Positions 1 to 8,552 of a stretch of 64,000 bases of DNA are shown one piece after another (the first letter of the stretch is position 1; each line of letters begins with the position of its first letter). The DNA is from Christensenellaceae bacterium. Its GTDB lineage: Bacteria > Bacillota > Clostridia > Christensenellales > Borkfalkiaceae. The stretch is from positions 1-64,000 of the forward strand of contig JALEKY010000024.1 of NCBI GenBank assembly GCA_022768945.1. The letters run 5' to 3'. The notes under the pieces are model-generated. The model was not told the origin of the DNA. It saw nothing but the letters and a program-made list of their open reading frames with translations, and did not search any database. A program made the translations under genes and the position numbers.

Positions 1-47
1 ATATTTATTGTTATGTCTATTGAAAAAACTGTTATACGGTCTTTCAT
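1..47 (-). CDS. N-terminal fragment of an unrecognised protein (runs off the left edge)
   Basis: An ATG at 47-45 on the minus strand is preceded at a suitable distance by AGGTG and opens a frame without stop to the window edge (15 codons, starting MKDRITVFSID). The fragment is too short to name. Only about 30 bases separate it from the terminator hairpin at 78-99, so there is no room for a normal promoter between them; it may be expressed by read-through or may not be a gene. Confidence 0.3.
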   Translation of the reverse strand, partial: MKDRITVFSIDITIN

Positions 48-77
48 AGCAAGCACCTATTTTTTAACATAGAAAAA

Positions 78-99
78 GCCGAGCGATTAACCGCCCGGC
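78..99 (-). terminator. Rho-independent terminator or attenuator
   Basis: On the minus strand an 8-bp GC-rich stem (GCCGGGCG/CGCTCGGC, one G-U pair) with a 6-nt loop is followed by TTTTTCT. It is the second hairpin downstream of tRNA-Ser and lies just before the partial frame at 47-1. Confidence 0.55.
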
Positions 100-150
100 T
101 GATTCTTCTTTTTGCCGTTCAAATCGACTTTTATGCCGAAAAAGTCGTTA

Positions 151-198
151 AAAAAGAATAATACGAACTCCAAATTGTTCTCGGTGTTCGTATTATTC
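151..198 (-). terminator. Terminator of tRNA-Ser
   Basis: Perfect 13-bp inverted repeat (156-168 with 186-198) followed on the minus strand by TTTTT at 155-151. It begins six bases beyond the CCA end of the tRNA, as expected for a monocistronic tRNA transcript. Confidence 0.75.
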
Positions 199-203
199 CC
201 TTG

Positions 204-292
204 TGGCGGAAGCGGAGGGATTCGAACCCCCGTGGGCTTGCACCCAAACGGTTTTCAAGACCGCCTCGTTATGACCGCTTCGATACGCTTCC
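204..292 (-). tRNA. tRNA-Ser (anticodon UGA)
   Basis: Read on the minus strand this is an 89-nt class II tRNA. The acceptor stem GGAAGCG/CGCTTCC, discriminator G and an encoded CCA (206-204) are present. The anticodon loop CTTGAAA gives anticodon TGA on a five-pair stem, the T loop is TTCGAAT, and there is a long variable arm, the hallmark of tRNA-Ser. A hairpin terminator follows directly. Confidence 0.95.
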
Positions 293-408
293 GTGTTGTG
301 AATTTTTAGTTTTATTCGATTTTTGAAAATCTTTCAATATGTTTTGCGCTTCTTGTTTGAAATACTGCGAAATTTCAAACCATTGCAAGCAAGTTTGCAA
401 TTTCTCTT

Positions 409-437
409 ATTATAATATAAAGAGGTTTTTTTTGCAA
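409..437 (-). promoter_or_regulatory. SigA-type promoter, probably for tRNA-Ser
   Basis: On the minus strand TTGCAA (437-432) and TATAAT (414-409) are separated by 17 bp. The predicted start near 402 is about 110 nt upstream of the tRNA 5' end, implying a leader that RNase P removes. Confidence 0.55.
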
Positions 438-516
438 GTGTTTCCGTTGTGTTTTTAATTAAAATGTGTTAAAATTTAGTTATCTGCACGGTAAATGCGT
501 TTTGGAGGAGTTGAAA

Positions 517-3483
517 ATGCTCTTTAATAAAAACAAGAAAATGTTAAAAGTCAAAGGCGTTTTGACATCGACCGAGAATGCGTGCGGCGGCGAAGTTTCC
601 GTCGCTCTGCAAGGCGACGACGGGCGGCCTTTCTTTTGCGAAGAAACCGTATCTGCGGTGACGGAGAAAGCCGAAAAACCTTGTTCGATTGAGAGTAAAA
701 TCGAGCCGTTAAATGATAATAAGTGCCGTAAAACGAGCATTATCGGCAATATTTGGCTGTATTCTGCGGCTCCGCTTATCGCCGTTGCTTTTTTCATTGC
801 GTTCGTTGCGTACTGCGGAATTTATCCGTTCGGTAACAGAATGATGGCAAGTTACGATATGCTTGCTCAGATTGTTCCTTATGCCGAACATTTCTTCGAC
901 GTGTTAGAGGGAAAATCGTCGCTGTTTTATTCGTTTTCGATTGCCGGCGGAGCGGACGTGTTCGGTACGCTTGCATACTGTATGGTAAGTCCGTTTTCGT
1001 TTTTGTTTTTCGTCATGGGCAGAGGGAACGTTGCTTATACGGTTCCGTATATTCTCGGCGCGAAGATAATCTGTATTTCACTTTCGGCAACGTATTTTAT
1101 AAAAAAGATGTTCCCGAAGATAAACAATTATCTTGTGCCCGTGCTTGCCGTGCTCTACACATACAGCGGGTATTTTCACGTTGCGAACACTTATATCAAC
1201 TGGCTTGATTTTATGATTTATCTGCCCTTAGCCGTATGGGGCTTCAGGGTATTCAGAAAAACCGGTAAATTTATCTGGTTTTCGGTTTTTCTCGCGTGCG
1301 ATATATACGCTTGCTTTTCTATTGCGTGCTTTTCAATGCTTATAATTTACCTTATTCTTTTTTTCTATGCGGCTATGTGTGTAAAAAAAGAGTACAGGCG
1401 AGATTCGATTACGAAAATATGTCTTAGTCTGATTTTAACCGTCGCGTTTGCCTTGCCGATAATAGTGCCTTCTTTTATGGCATACGTCTGTTCGGGGAGA
1501 AACACCGGTTTGTTTTCGAACTTAAGCAACAAGCTAAGCGCAGATCATCTTTATCATAAGTTTTCTTACGTGCTTTGCGACGCGGTTTTGTTTGTTTTAT
1601 CGCTGTTTTATCTGGTTTTTTGCGATAAAAGCAAGCCTTTTAATAAGTTTGTTTTCGTCGCGACGGCGCTTATCATGGCACCGGTTTGCATAGACGAAAT
1701 CTGCCTTCTTCTGAATGCCGGTTCGTATATGAGTTACGCGTTACGGTTCGGATTTTTAAACTCATGTCTCAAATTATATCTCGGCTGTCTTGCCGTGGAA
1801 AACGCCGGCGATTTAAAGGCTGAGGCTTTTAGAAAAACGGGCACGAAGAATAACATAATTTCGGCATTGGTTTGCGCGGTTGTTTTTTGCTGCTGCGGCG
1901 GTATATTGTACGTGATTGACGACGTTATTACGAACGGAAGCAAATCGTTCGTTTTCGGTTGGTCGTTTATGAAAGAGGGAACGCCTCTTTACGAGATGTT
2001 TAAAGAAGCCGATTTTTGCAGTAGTTTTTCCTCAAAGTTCGCGCATTCCATCGGCGGACTCGAAATTATTGCGTTTCTGTTTATAGTTTTCGGGTTAGGC
2101 GTAGCCATAATAGCTGTTTTAAACAGATATAAGATTATGAATTTGCGTATAGCTGCCGGGGCGATTGCCGTAATAAGCTTTATGCAAATAGGATTTGTAT
2201 GCTATCACACGGTTGCGGGAAACAGAAACACGATGATAACGTACGACCGAATAAACGTCGCTTTGGACGAGATAAAAAAAGAAGAGGACGATTTAACTCA
2301 GTTTAGAATAAAAGACTACGAAAATAAGGTTACGGCGGACGCTCCGTTTACTCTGCATTACAGGGCATACAGTGTATTTTCATCCGTTACGGACGATACG
2401 AACTTCGGAATAATGAGACTTTTCGGATATGACGGAAACGGTATAAATACAATAAAAACGCGTAAAGGAAACGTTTTTGCGGACGCGCTGATGGGGTATA
2501 AATACGCCTATTCTTCGGGAACCGTCACCCCGTCGTATTGGGAAGACTTTGCAAAGACTGACAATTTTAACGTATACAAAAACAAATACGTATTTCCTAC
2601 GGCTTTCTACGTTCCCGGGGGAGAACTTAACCTTTCGGAATGCAAAACCGACGCCGACAGATACGATACGTTATATAACTTTTTGGGCGGCGAGGGAAAA
2701 CTTACCGAACGTTTTAAACCGGACAAAATAACGTACAACGCCGAGGATAACACTTATTCGGTGAGAGTCCGAGCGAGAGGAACTAAAGGGGACAGGTTCG
2801 TTTCGATTTGTTTTCCGGAAGATATGAAAGTCGAGTATTGCACATCGAGTATGTTTGTGGAAAGCGAAAAGAAAACGCTTAACTCCGCATACAAATCGTC
2901 GTCTACGTATACTTCCGGCGGCATTGCGACGAGCACGTATACTTTCAGATGCTTAGACGAGCGTTTTAATGAGGAATTGATAATGAATTCCGTCGAGTAC
3001 GTGGTTATTAGCGAGGACAAAGTAAAGGAACTTTCGGAAATCGCTAATGCAAACGCTGCGGAAACCGTTTTCGGTTCGGATAACGTGACATGTAAATTCA
3101 ATTCTTCGAACGAGGGGTATCTCTTTCTGAATTACGTGAATATAAAGGGCTGGACGGCGACGGTAAACGGGCAAAAAACCGAGCTGCTTTCGGACGATTG
3201 CCTCAGTTTCCTTATAGCAAAAACGGGCGAGGGCGAGAACGAAGTAAAATTTACGTACAGCTCTCCGTACGTGCGTTATATCTTTATCGGATTGTTTGCG
3301 GGCGCGCTTCTCTCGATTGCCGTTTTCGAAGTGTTTAAACGTTACGAAATCGTAAAAGGTTGGCTTGCGAAGATTGCGGATATAGCCGCCGACGTTCTTG
3401 CCGTGTTCGTTTTGGGCTTCGGATTTTTATATCCCGCCGTATTGTTTTTGATAAAGTGCTTTAAGACGATATTCGGAATTTAA
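517..3483 (+). CDS. YfhO family membrane protein (putative glycosyltransferase-like)
   Basis: A 988-residue polytopic membrane protein of the YfhO family, known in Firmicutes for glycosylation of lipoteichoic acid or related wall polymers. After a polar N-terminal stretch of about 75 residues, many hydrophobic helices fill the first half; the loop containing MASYDMLAQIVPYAEHF followed by a Gly-rich segment resembles the family's conserved extracytoplasmic region. A soluble beta-rich domain (about 590-890) precedes C-terminal helices. The ATG at 517 is chosen because GGAGGAG lies 8 bases upstream; an in-frame ATG at 466 has no ribosome site. Monocistronic, ending at a bidirectional terminator. 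The exact sugar donor cannot be read from sequence. Confidence 0.82.
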   Translation: MLFNKNKKMLKVKGVLTSTENACGGEVSVALQGDDGRPFFCEETVSAVTEKAEKPCSIESKIEPLNDNKCRKTSIIGNIWLYSAAPLIAVAFFIAFVAYCGIYPFGNRMMASYDMLAQIVPYAEHFFDVLEGKSSLFYSFSIAGGADVFGTLAYCMVSPFSFLFFVMGRGNVAYTVPYILGAKIICISLSATYFIKKMFPKINNYLVPVLAVLYTYSGYFHVANTYINWLDFMIYLPLAVWGFRVFRKTGKFIWFSVFLACDIYACFSIACFSMLIIYLILFFYAAMCVKKEYRRDSITKICLSLILTVAFALPIIVPSFMAYVCSGRNTGLFSNLSNKLSADHLYHKFSYVLCDAVLFVLSLFYLVFCDKSKPFNKFVFVATALIMAPVCIDEICLLLNAGSYMSYALRFGFLNSCLKLYLGCLAVENAGDLKAEAFRKTGTKNNIISALVCAVVFCCCGGILYVIDDVITNGSKSFVFGWSFMKEGTPLYEMFKEADFCSSFSSKFAHSIGGLEIIAFLFIVFGLGVAIIAVLNRYKIMNLRIAAGAIAVISFMQIGFVCYHTVAGNRNTMITYDRINVALDEIKKEEDDLTQFRIKDYENKVTADAPFTLHYRAYSVFSSVTDDTNFGIMRLFGYDGNGINTIKTRKGNVFADALMGYKYAYSSGTVTPSYWEDFAKTDNFNVYKNKYVFPTAFYVPGGELNLSECKTDADRYDTLYNFLGGEGKLTERFKPDKITYNAEDNTYSVRVRARGTKGDRFVSICFPEDMKVEYCTSSMFVESEKKTLNSAYKSSSTYTSGGIATSTYTFRCLDERFNEELIMNSVEYVVISEDKVKELSEIANANAAETVFGSDNVTCKFNSSNEGYLFLNYVNIKGWTATVNGQKTELLSDDCLSFLIAKTGEGENEVKFTYSSPYVRYIFIGLFAGALLSIAVFEVFKRYEIVKGWLAKIADIAADVLAVFVLGFGFLYPAVLFLIKCFKTIFGI

Positions 3484-3593
3484 AGACCGGTTAACTAAAA
3501 ACTCTTTGTCCGGTTCTTTAAGAATAACGATAAAAGTCGGGCGAGAAATTGGAACCGCCGTAAATCACGCAAAAACGAGCTTTTTTGTATAAT

Positions 3594-3642
3594 AAAAGAC
3601 CGACCGCTCGGTTTAAAATCATGCCGGGTTGTCGGTCTTTTT
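3594..3642. terminator. Bidirectional terminator between convergent genes
   Basis: AAAAGACCGAC at 3594-3604 pairs with GTCGGTCTTTT at 3631-3641, A-rich on the left and T-rich on the right, so it can stop transcripts from yfhO (+) and from the GNAT operon (-). A second weaker hairpin (GACCGG/CCGGTTC) sits at 3484-3520. Confidence 0.75.
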
Positions 3643-3658
3643 CTGTTTAAGGTTATGT

Positions 3659-4156
3659 TTATTCTTCGGAAATAACAGAGTCGTCGCCTTCGAAAAGGAT
3701 AAAGTCGTTTTCGAAAGCTTTTTCTCTACCGCCGAAAGAAGAGAAAACTCTTCTTAAAAAATTAACCGAATATTTGTTGTTTTTAAGCGCGGCGGCGCAG
3801 AACTTTCCCTGAAATAGAGATACGATTTGCTTTACGGCAATATCCGAAACGCCGCTTCCGCGATAGTAACCGACAATAAAAAATTCCTGCAAACAAAAAT
3901 CGTTTTCGCCGTATGAGTACGGGGGAACGGTTACTACGGCAAATCCTATTACCCTTTCGTCATACAGAATTATAAGCGGTAAAATCGATTTGTCGCCCGA
4001 AAAGTAGGCGTCTGCGGCGTGATTGTCGAAATATCCGTTTTCGTCCACGTCCTGAAACTCGCCGCAATACAGCCCGAGTTCGTTGTGATATATATTAAGC
4101 AGATTTTTAAACAGCTCTTTGTCAGTTTGTTTTGCAACTCTTACAGATACTTCCAT
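3659..4156 (-). CDS. GNAT family N-acetyltransferase
   Basis: A 165-residue cytoplasmic protein of GNAT length. The beta4-alpha3 acetyl-CoA pyrophosphate loop is recognisable as FFIVGYYRGSGVSD (about 110-124), close to the family pattern R-G-x-G, preceded by a beta strand ending in VIGFAVVTVPP. The substrate is unknown. The ATG at 4156 has GGAG upstream and begins two bases after the stop of the glycerophosphodiesterase gene, so it is the last gene of a three-gene minus-strand operon that ends at the 3594-3642 terminator. Confidence 0.75.
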   Translation of the reverse strand: MEVSVRVAKQTDKELFKNLLNIYHNELGLYCGEFQDVDENGYFDNHAADAYFSGDKSILPLIILYDERVIGFAVVTVPPYSYGENDFCLQEFFIVGYYRGSGVSDIAVKQIVSLFQGKFCAAALKNNKYSVNFLRRVFSSFGGREKAFENDFILFEGDDSVISEE

Positions 4157-4158
4157 TT

Positions 4159-4881
4159 TTACTCCAATATATTAGTGGTGATGAAATCCACGCCGAGCTC
4201 GGAGAGTTTTTCCGCGTCCGAAACTTTATCAACTGTCCAACAATTTACCGCTTTCCCGTGAGATTTAAGCCACTTTATGCCGTTTTCGTCGAGAGCGGTA
4301 AACAGAATGTCAAGATCGAGATTGTATGTTAAAAGAAGATCCTTCGTTTGTTCGTCGAGCGTGTCCGAGAGCAGCATTGCGGTCTGAGAAGGGAGGATTT
4401 TTCTCAAAGCGATTAAGTCTGACGGAATAAAACTGATAAACGTAGTGTTTTCCAGCTGCCCCGCGTTTTTAACGATTTCTATTATTTCTTCAATTTCTTT
4501 CGCGACAAATTCGTCTTTCAGTTCGAGTACGGAATGCTTGCCGTAGCGGTGGCAGATTGAAACGTAATCGGCAAGAGTGGGGACTCTCAAATCGTTTCTT
4601 ACGCCTGTACCTTTCTCGGTATCGAAAAGGCGAACGGATAAAACTTCCTCGTAAGTGTGAGCGGTTACTTTGCAATCGACGCCGGAAACGCGCAAGGTGT
4701 TGTCGTCGTGAATGCAAACGTATTTGCCGTCGATAGTGCGGTGAACGTCTGTTTCTATGCCGTAGTAGCTGCGGTTTGCCGCCGCGACGAAAGCCGCTAC
4801 AGTGTTTTCCGTTTCCACGCCCGAAAGCCCTCTGTGAGCTACCATACGAACGCCTTTTTTGTCGAATGTTTCAAGTTTCAC
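4159..4881 (-). CDS. Glycerophosphodiester phosphodiesterase
   Basis: A 240-residue enzyme hydrolysing glycerophosphodiesters to sn-glycerol 3-phosphate and an alcohol. The GDPD fold signatures are clear: VAHRG with His16-Arg17, the ETEN motif, GIETDVH with Glu43 and Asp45 (metal ligands), and the catalytic His58 in CIHDD; the C-terminal part ends in a TIM-barrel strand motif (LGVDFITTNILE). There is no signal peptide, so it acts in the cytoplasm. The GTG at 4881 is preferred: AAAGGAG precedes it and it overlaps the stop of the upstream gene by four bases (GTGA), typical of translational coupling. A longer reading from 4938 would run inside the upstream gene. Confidence 0.88.
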   Translation of the reverse strand: MKLETFDKKGVRMVAHRGLSGVETENTVAAFVAAANRSYYGIETDVHRTIDGKYVCIHDDNTLRVSGVDCKVTAHTYEEVLSVRLFDTEKGTGVRNDLRVPTLADYVSICHRYGKHSVLELKDEFVAKEIEEIIEIVKNAGQLENTTFISFIPSDLIALRKILPSQTAMLLSDTLDEQTKDLLLTYNLDLDILFTALDENGIKWLKSHGKAVNCWTVDKVSDAEKLSELGVDFITTNILE

Positions 4882-5408
4882 TGTTTTTTCTCCTTTAAAC
4901 CGTCCTCGTTTTCGAGCTTGGCTCCGCAATTCGGGCATTTTAACGTCCCTGCGGAAAGATTTAAAATTTTAGCGCCGCAATAAGAACATACGAAATCTCT
5001 CGTTGCGGTTTTTTCTTTTTTCAGCGGAACGTTTTCGTTGAGCGTAAGGTTGTTTCCGTCGAATTTATATCCGGTAATCCAGTCGCGCTCTATTGCCGTG
5101 CGTATGGTGCGGTTTACGAAATCCCTGCCTATGTGAGTGGCTTCCGCTATCTCGCCTGCGTTGTAGTAGTGTTGTTTTTCAATCATTTTGACTATACGGT
5201 GATACTTGCTTACTTTGCCGAATTGCATCCAGTAAAATGTAACGCCGTAAAATCCGTGAACGACGAAAACGATTCCGAGTATTCCCATCCAAAGGAAGCC
5301 TTTGAGCCCGAACCCGAGAATTATCATTAAAATTCCCGCGGGGAGAGATATTGATACGAGTATGCTGACAATCAGCCAGATAACTTTGTTTGTAAGCGTT
5401 TTTTTCAT
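4878..5408 (-). CDS. Membrane protein with winged-helix-like segment and C-terminal zinc ribbon
   Basis: A 176-residue protein of unknown function. Two N-terminal transmembrane helices (about 8-32 and 36-58) are followed by a cytoplasmic segment (about 70-118) that looks like a small helix-turn-helix (YNAGEIAEATHIGRDFVNRT) and by a zinc ribbon with two CxxC pairs (CSYC and CPNC, about 141-162). The combination suggests a membrane-tethered sensor or adaptor, but no ligand can be named. It is first in the operon with the glycerophosphodiesterase and the GNAT. Confidence 0.65.
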   Translation of the reverse strand: MKKTLTNKVIWLIVSILVSISLPAGILMIILGFGLKGFLWMGILGIVFVVHGFYGVTFYWMQFGKVSKYHRIVKMIEKQHYYNAGEIAEATHIGRDFVNRTIRTAIERDWITGYKFDGNNLTLNENVPLKKEKTATRDFVCSYCGAKILNLSAGTLKCPNCGAKLENEDGLKEKKQ

Positions 5409-5491
5409 TGTTTTATGCTCTTAGATTATTTATTTTTGTTTGATAATGTGCGTTTTAGGCGTTTTTTGTTATGCTATTGTTTGAGAAGAAG

Positions 5492-5520
5492 TCGCCGCGA
5501 CGCTTGGTTTGCCGCGGCGA
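5492..5520 (-). terminator. GC-rich hairpin, probable weak terminator of the InlB-repeat lipoprotein gene
   Basis: An 8-bp perfect stem (TCGCCGCG/CGCGGCGA) about 50 bases downstream of the stop codon at 5572. On the minus strand the stem is followed only by CTTCTTCT, so termination would be weak. Confidence 0.4.
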
Positions 5521-5571
5521 TTAGGTTGCCGTGATGTGTAGCTTGCCGGGCGGCTTAAGTTTTACGGGTGT

Positions 5572-7332
5572 TTAGTTTGTCGCGCGGCTTTGTGCCGAGC
5601 CGCCGTTAACGGGGTCCGTCGCCGTCCCTTCGAAAAGAAGAGAAATTTTTATCGTTGTGCCGTCGCTCTCGGTTCCGAACGTTTTTTCGGAGGTGACCGA
5701 ACGTATTTCGTTACCGACAATCGTTATGTTTCCGTTTACGAATGCGCCCGAAAAATCCGAGCCGTAATTCGTTACGTCGAACGGCGTGCCTTTTATGTGG
5801 TTTCTCGTTACAACAAGTTCCGCAACGTCTCCGAGTTTAAAATCGGAAAGCATCATATAGGTAACCGCTACGGTAAGTTGAGCGTCCGACGGGATAGAAG
5901 AAAGCGAGCCGTAGCTAAGGGGCGTTTCGTTAAGCTTTTCGATGAGCGCGGGAATTTTAAGATTTTTCATTTCCGCATAGGCTTGTTTTTTTGCTTCCGC
6001 GTCGAACGAAAGACCTTCCGCGTCACAAAGGAGTTTGAACTCGTCTATGTACGAATTAACCTTTTCGTCAACGTTCACGTCGCCTATAAAACCGAGCGTT
6101 TTCGCCATATCGATAATGTCTTGCAACGTCATGTTGTCGAAAGATATCGACGGCGTACCCGAGCCGCTGCCGTTTAGAGATTTCTGAAGTTCGTCGTAAG
6201 CTTGCTTTACGTTCGGATAAATTGCCTGACCGAGCGTCTTATCTTTGTTTTCGTTTAATCGGTTGCTGATTTCTTTCAGATATTTTGATATCGAAACGTT
6301 GAAGTTCAGTCCGTTTTCGGTTTTAGTGAGATTGTTTTTAAAGAAGTTATAAACGGAAAGCTGAGTCTGCAGAGAAGCTTCTTCTTCCGAACCGTCTGTC
6401 GAAGATTTCGAAAGAAGAGCTTTTATTGTAGAAACGGCAGTCTTGGAAATGCCGTTTTCCTCTACGAGATTGCCGTCTTTCTGTTTGTAGACTTTAATTT
6501 CGTCGTTTTCCGCTTTGAAATAATAGTGAACTATATTCAGCGTAACGCCGTCGTCGTTTTGTTCGTTAACCTTTATTTCGGCAAGTCCGACCGATTGGTT
6601 TACGGAAACGAAGTATAAATTCGTAAGATTCGTTTTATGGTCCTTTACGGTTATTTCGAAAGTGAAGTCTTCGAATTCGGTATTCTGAATGGCGTTCCAT
6701 AAAAGCTCGTTGTTTTCGTCGTCGAGCCCGTCAACGTTATCCGAGTAAATAAACTGAGCGACGAGAATAAGCTCTCCGTTTATGGTATTTTGCTTTGTTA
6801 TATGAGGAATGACGTATTCGGCGTCTTTGGAAACCGTCGTTCCGTTTTCGTTAACCCAGCCGGAGAATTTATAGCCTTTTCCGGGAGTGGCTACAAAAAC
6901 AACTTCGTCGCCTTCGGTAACTCTTTTCGTCGTTCCGGAAGCGCTGTCTTTTATTGCTGCCGTGCCTCTGTTTTGAAAGTACTTTTTAACGCCGGTGGTA
7001 ACTCTGTATTCCTTTGAAAGGTCAAACCAGTTTGCAAACAACGTTATGTTTTTGGTAACGGGCGTCGAAAAATCGAATTCCGTGCCGAGATAGAACCAGG
7101 CGTTGAATTTGTATCCGTCCGTTTCGGGTGTTTTTGGCGGCTTTACGGTTTCGCCCTCCGTTACCTTTTTCGTTTTGACTGTATTATTTTTGTCGGCATA
7201 ATCGAACGTGACCGTGTACGTTGCTTTTTCGCTTGCTTCGGGAACGTCGTTCGTGCACGAGTACAGACCGAAAAGCACGCATAAAGCCGCCGAGAATGCA
7301 ATCAGACGGTTAAAAACGGTTGCGTGTTTCAT
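5572..7332 (-). CDS. Surface lipoprotein with two InlB/Flg_new-type repeats
   Basis: A 586-residue secreted lipoprotein. The signal peptide ends in a lipobox with Cys26 (LYSC). Two tandem beta-grasp repeats of the Listeria-Bacteroides (InlB B-repeat, Flg_new) type follow at about 37-103 and 108-190, each ending in the usual Trp/Gly pattern such as YKFNAWFY and YKFSGWVNE. The remaining 390 residues form a mixed region not recognised as an enzyme; there are no sortase signals. A cell-surface binding or adhesion role is inferred from the repeats. Monocistronic with its own strong promoter at 7385-7414. Confidence 0.72.
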   Translation of the reverse strand: MKHATVFNRLIAFSAALCVLFGLYSCTNDVPEASEKATYTVTFDYADKNNTVKTKKVTEGETVKPPKTPETDGYKFNAWFYLGTEFDFSTPVTKNITLFANWFDLSKEYRVTTGVKKYFQNRGTAAIKDSASGTTKRVTEGDEVVFVATPGKGYKFSGWVNENGTTVSKDAEYVIPHITKQNTINGELILVAQFIYSDNVDGLDDENNELLWNAIQNTEFEDFTFEITVKDHKTNLTNLYFVSVNQSVGLAEIKVNEQNDDGVTLNIVHYYFKAENDEIKVYKQKDGNLVEENGISKTAVSTIKALLSKSSTDGSEEEASLQTQLSVYNFFKNNLTKTENGLNFNVSISKYLKEISNRLNENKDKTLGQAIYPNVKQAYDELQKSLNGSGSGTPSISFDNMTLQDIIDMAKTLGFIGDVNVDEKVNSYIDEFKLLCDAEGLSFDAEAKKQAYAEMKNLKIPALIEKLNETPLSYGSLSSIPSDAQLTVAVTYMMLSDFKLGDVAELVVTRNHIKGTPFDVTNYGSDFSGAFVNGNITIVGNEIRSVTSEKTFGTESDGTTIKISLLFEGTATDPVNGGSAQSRATN

Positions 7333-7384
7333 TTTTTACCTCCGTAAAAATGCTTTATAAAATATAGATTCTTATTTTATTAGA

Positions 7385-7414
7385 ATTATAGCATTTAGGC
7401 GAGGGTTTTGTCAA
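7385..7414 (-). promoter_or_regulatory. SigA-type promoter for the InlB-repeat lipoprotein
   Basis: Minus-strand TTGACA (7414-7409), 18-bp spacer, TATAAT (7390-7385); the lipoprotein start codon is about 45 bases downstream of the expected transcription start. Confidence 0.75.
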
Positions 7415-7464
7415 TAAATTAACCTTAAATCGCATACCTCTCGGCTCGTTCCGGAAAAAAATTT

Positions 7465-7603
7465 CAAAAAACAAAGACCCGCAGTCGAGATTATCGAAGC
7501 AAGTCTTTGTTTTAAGGAATATATAAAGAAGTAGGGGCAAATTCGGTAACGCGCCGTAAACGCGTTTTTGTAATCGTCGGTTCGTTTCGTCCTTCCCGAT
7601 TAC
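7465..7603 (-). ncRNA. Candidate small non-coding RNA in the 7333-7787 intergenic region
   Basis: The 455-bp gap contains, on the minus strand, an extended -10 element TGCTATAAT (7618-7610), then about 135 nt with two hairpins (CGTAATCG with CGATTAC; AACGCG with CGCGTT) and finally a terminator-like stem, ACAAAGAC at 7471-7478 with GTCTTTGT at 7503-7510, followed by TTTTTTG. No start codon with a ribosome site is visible inside. This promoter-structure-terminator layout is what an independent small RNA would show; no known RNA family was recognised and the -35 region is poor. Confidence 0.3.
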
Positions 7604-7722
7604 GCGATTATTATAGCAGACGAATTTTAATTTTTTATAAACTTTCGATTAAATTTATATAAACTTTCAATTAAAAATTTGTTAACTTTTTAGGTTTAAT
7701 TCGCTTTCGTCCGCAAATAGCG

Positions 7723-7751
7723 TTGAAAAAAAAATCCATTGATGTTATAAT
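7723..7751 (+). promoter_or_regulatory. SigA-type promoter for the metallophosphoesterase gene
   Basis: TTGAAA at 7723-7728, 17-bp spacer, TATAAT at 7746-7751. The expected start near 7758 leaves a leader of about 30 bases before the TTG start codon. Confidence 0.75.
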
Positions 7752-7787
7752 GTAATCGTATTATAATATTTTGTGGAGAAAAGTTGT

Positions 7788-8501
7788 TTGAAGATTTTTG
7801 CTATAAGCGATTTACATCTTTGCACGAGCGGAGAAAAGCCTATGGATATTTTCGGTGCTCGCTGGCAAAATTACGTCGAAAAAATTCGGGAAGATTGGCT
7901 GAATAAAGTCACTGAGGAAGACGTGGTTCTTATTGCCGGCGACATAAGCTGGGCGATGGGACTTGACGACGCCGAAAAAGACATCAGGGCAACTCTTTAC
8001 GACCTTCCGGGCAAAAAAGTTATGATAAGAGGAAATCACGATTACTGGTGGAGCGGAATAGGAAAAATAAGAGACAGAATGCCCGAAAACGATAATTTCT
8101 TTTTCTTGCAGAACGACTGCGTGCGGCTTGGAAGCGTAATTTTGTGCGGTTCGCGCGGGTGGGCGGTCGAAGGCAGCCCCGATTTCAAAGAGCAGGACAG
8201 AAAAATTTACCTAAGAGAAGCGGAAAGGCTCAAGCTCGCTTTTTCAAAGGTCGAAAAAGAAAGAAAAGACGGGGACGAGGTGATTTGTCTTATACACTAT
8301 CCTCCTTTTAACGTCAGGCGAGAGAATTCGTTGTTTACGGATATTTTCGAAAAGTTTTCGGTAGACAAAGTAGTGTACGGTCATTTACACGGAAAAGAGA
8401 GCAGAACGGACTTGCTTCTTGAAAAGAACGGGATAAAATATTATCTTACTTCTTGCGATCAGGTGGATAACAAACTTCAGCTGATTTCGGAAAAGGACTG
8501 A
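7788..8501 (+). CDS. Calcineurin-like metallophosphoesterase
   Basis: A 237-residue soluble phosphoesterase. All five metal-binding motifs of the family are in order: ISDLHL (Asp8, His10), GDISW, GNHDYWW, IHYPPF and YGHLHG. The substrate is not evident. The start is taken as TTG at 7788 because GGAG ends nine bases upstream and family members begin directly with the strand leading to ISDLH; a GTG at 7773 would overlap the ribosome site itself. Confidence 0.85.
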   Translation: MKIFAISDLHLCTSGEKPMDIFGARWQNYVEKIREDWLNKVTEEDVVLIAGDISWAMGLDDAEKDIRATLYDLPGKKVMIRGNHDYWWSGIGKIRDRMPENDNFFFLQNDCVRLGSVILCGSRGWAVEGSPDFKEQDRKIYLREAERLKLAFSKVEKERKDGDEVICLIHYPPFNVRRENSLFTDIFEKFSVDKVVYGHLHGKESRTDLLLEKNGIKYYLTSCDQVDNKLQLISEKD

Positions 8502-8552
8502 AAGGTTTTGCGTTAAGCGAAAGTTTATAAACAAACAAAGGAGAAGCGAAAA

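Noticed and set aside
112-309. 65-codon plus-strand frame at the left edge
   Set aside because: It covers the tRNA-Ser gene and its terminator.
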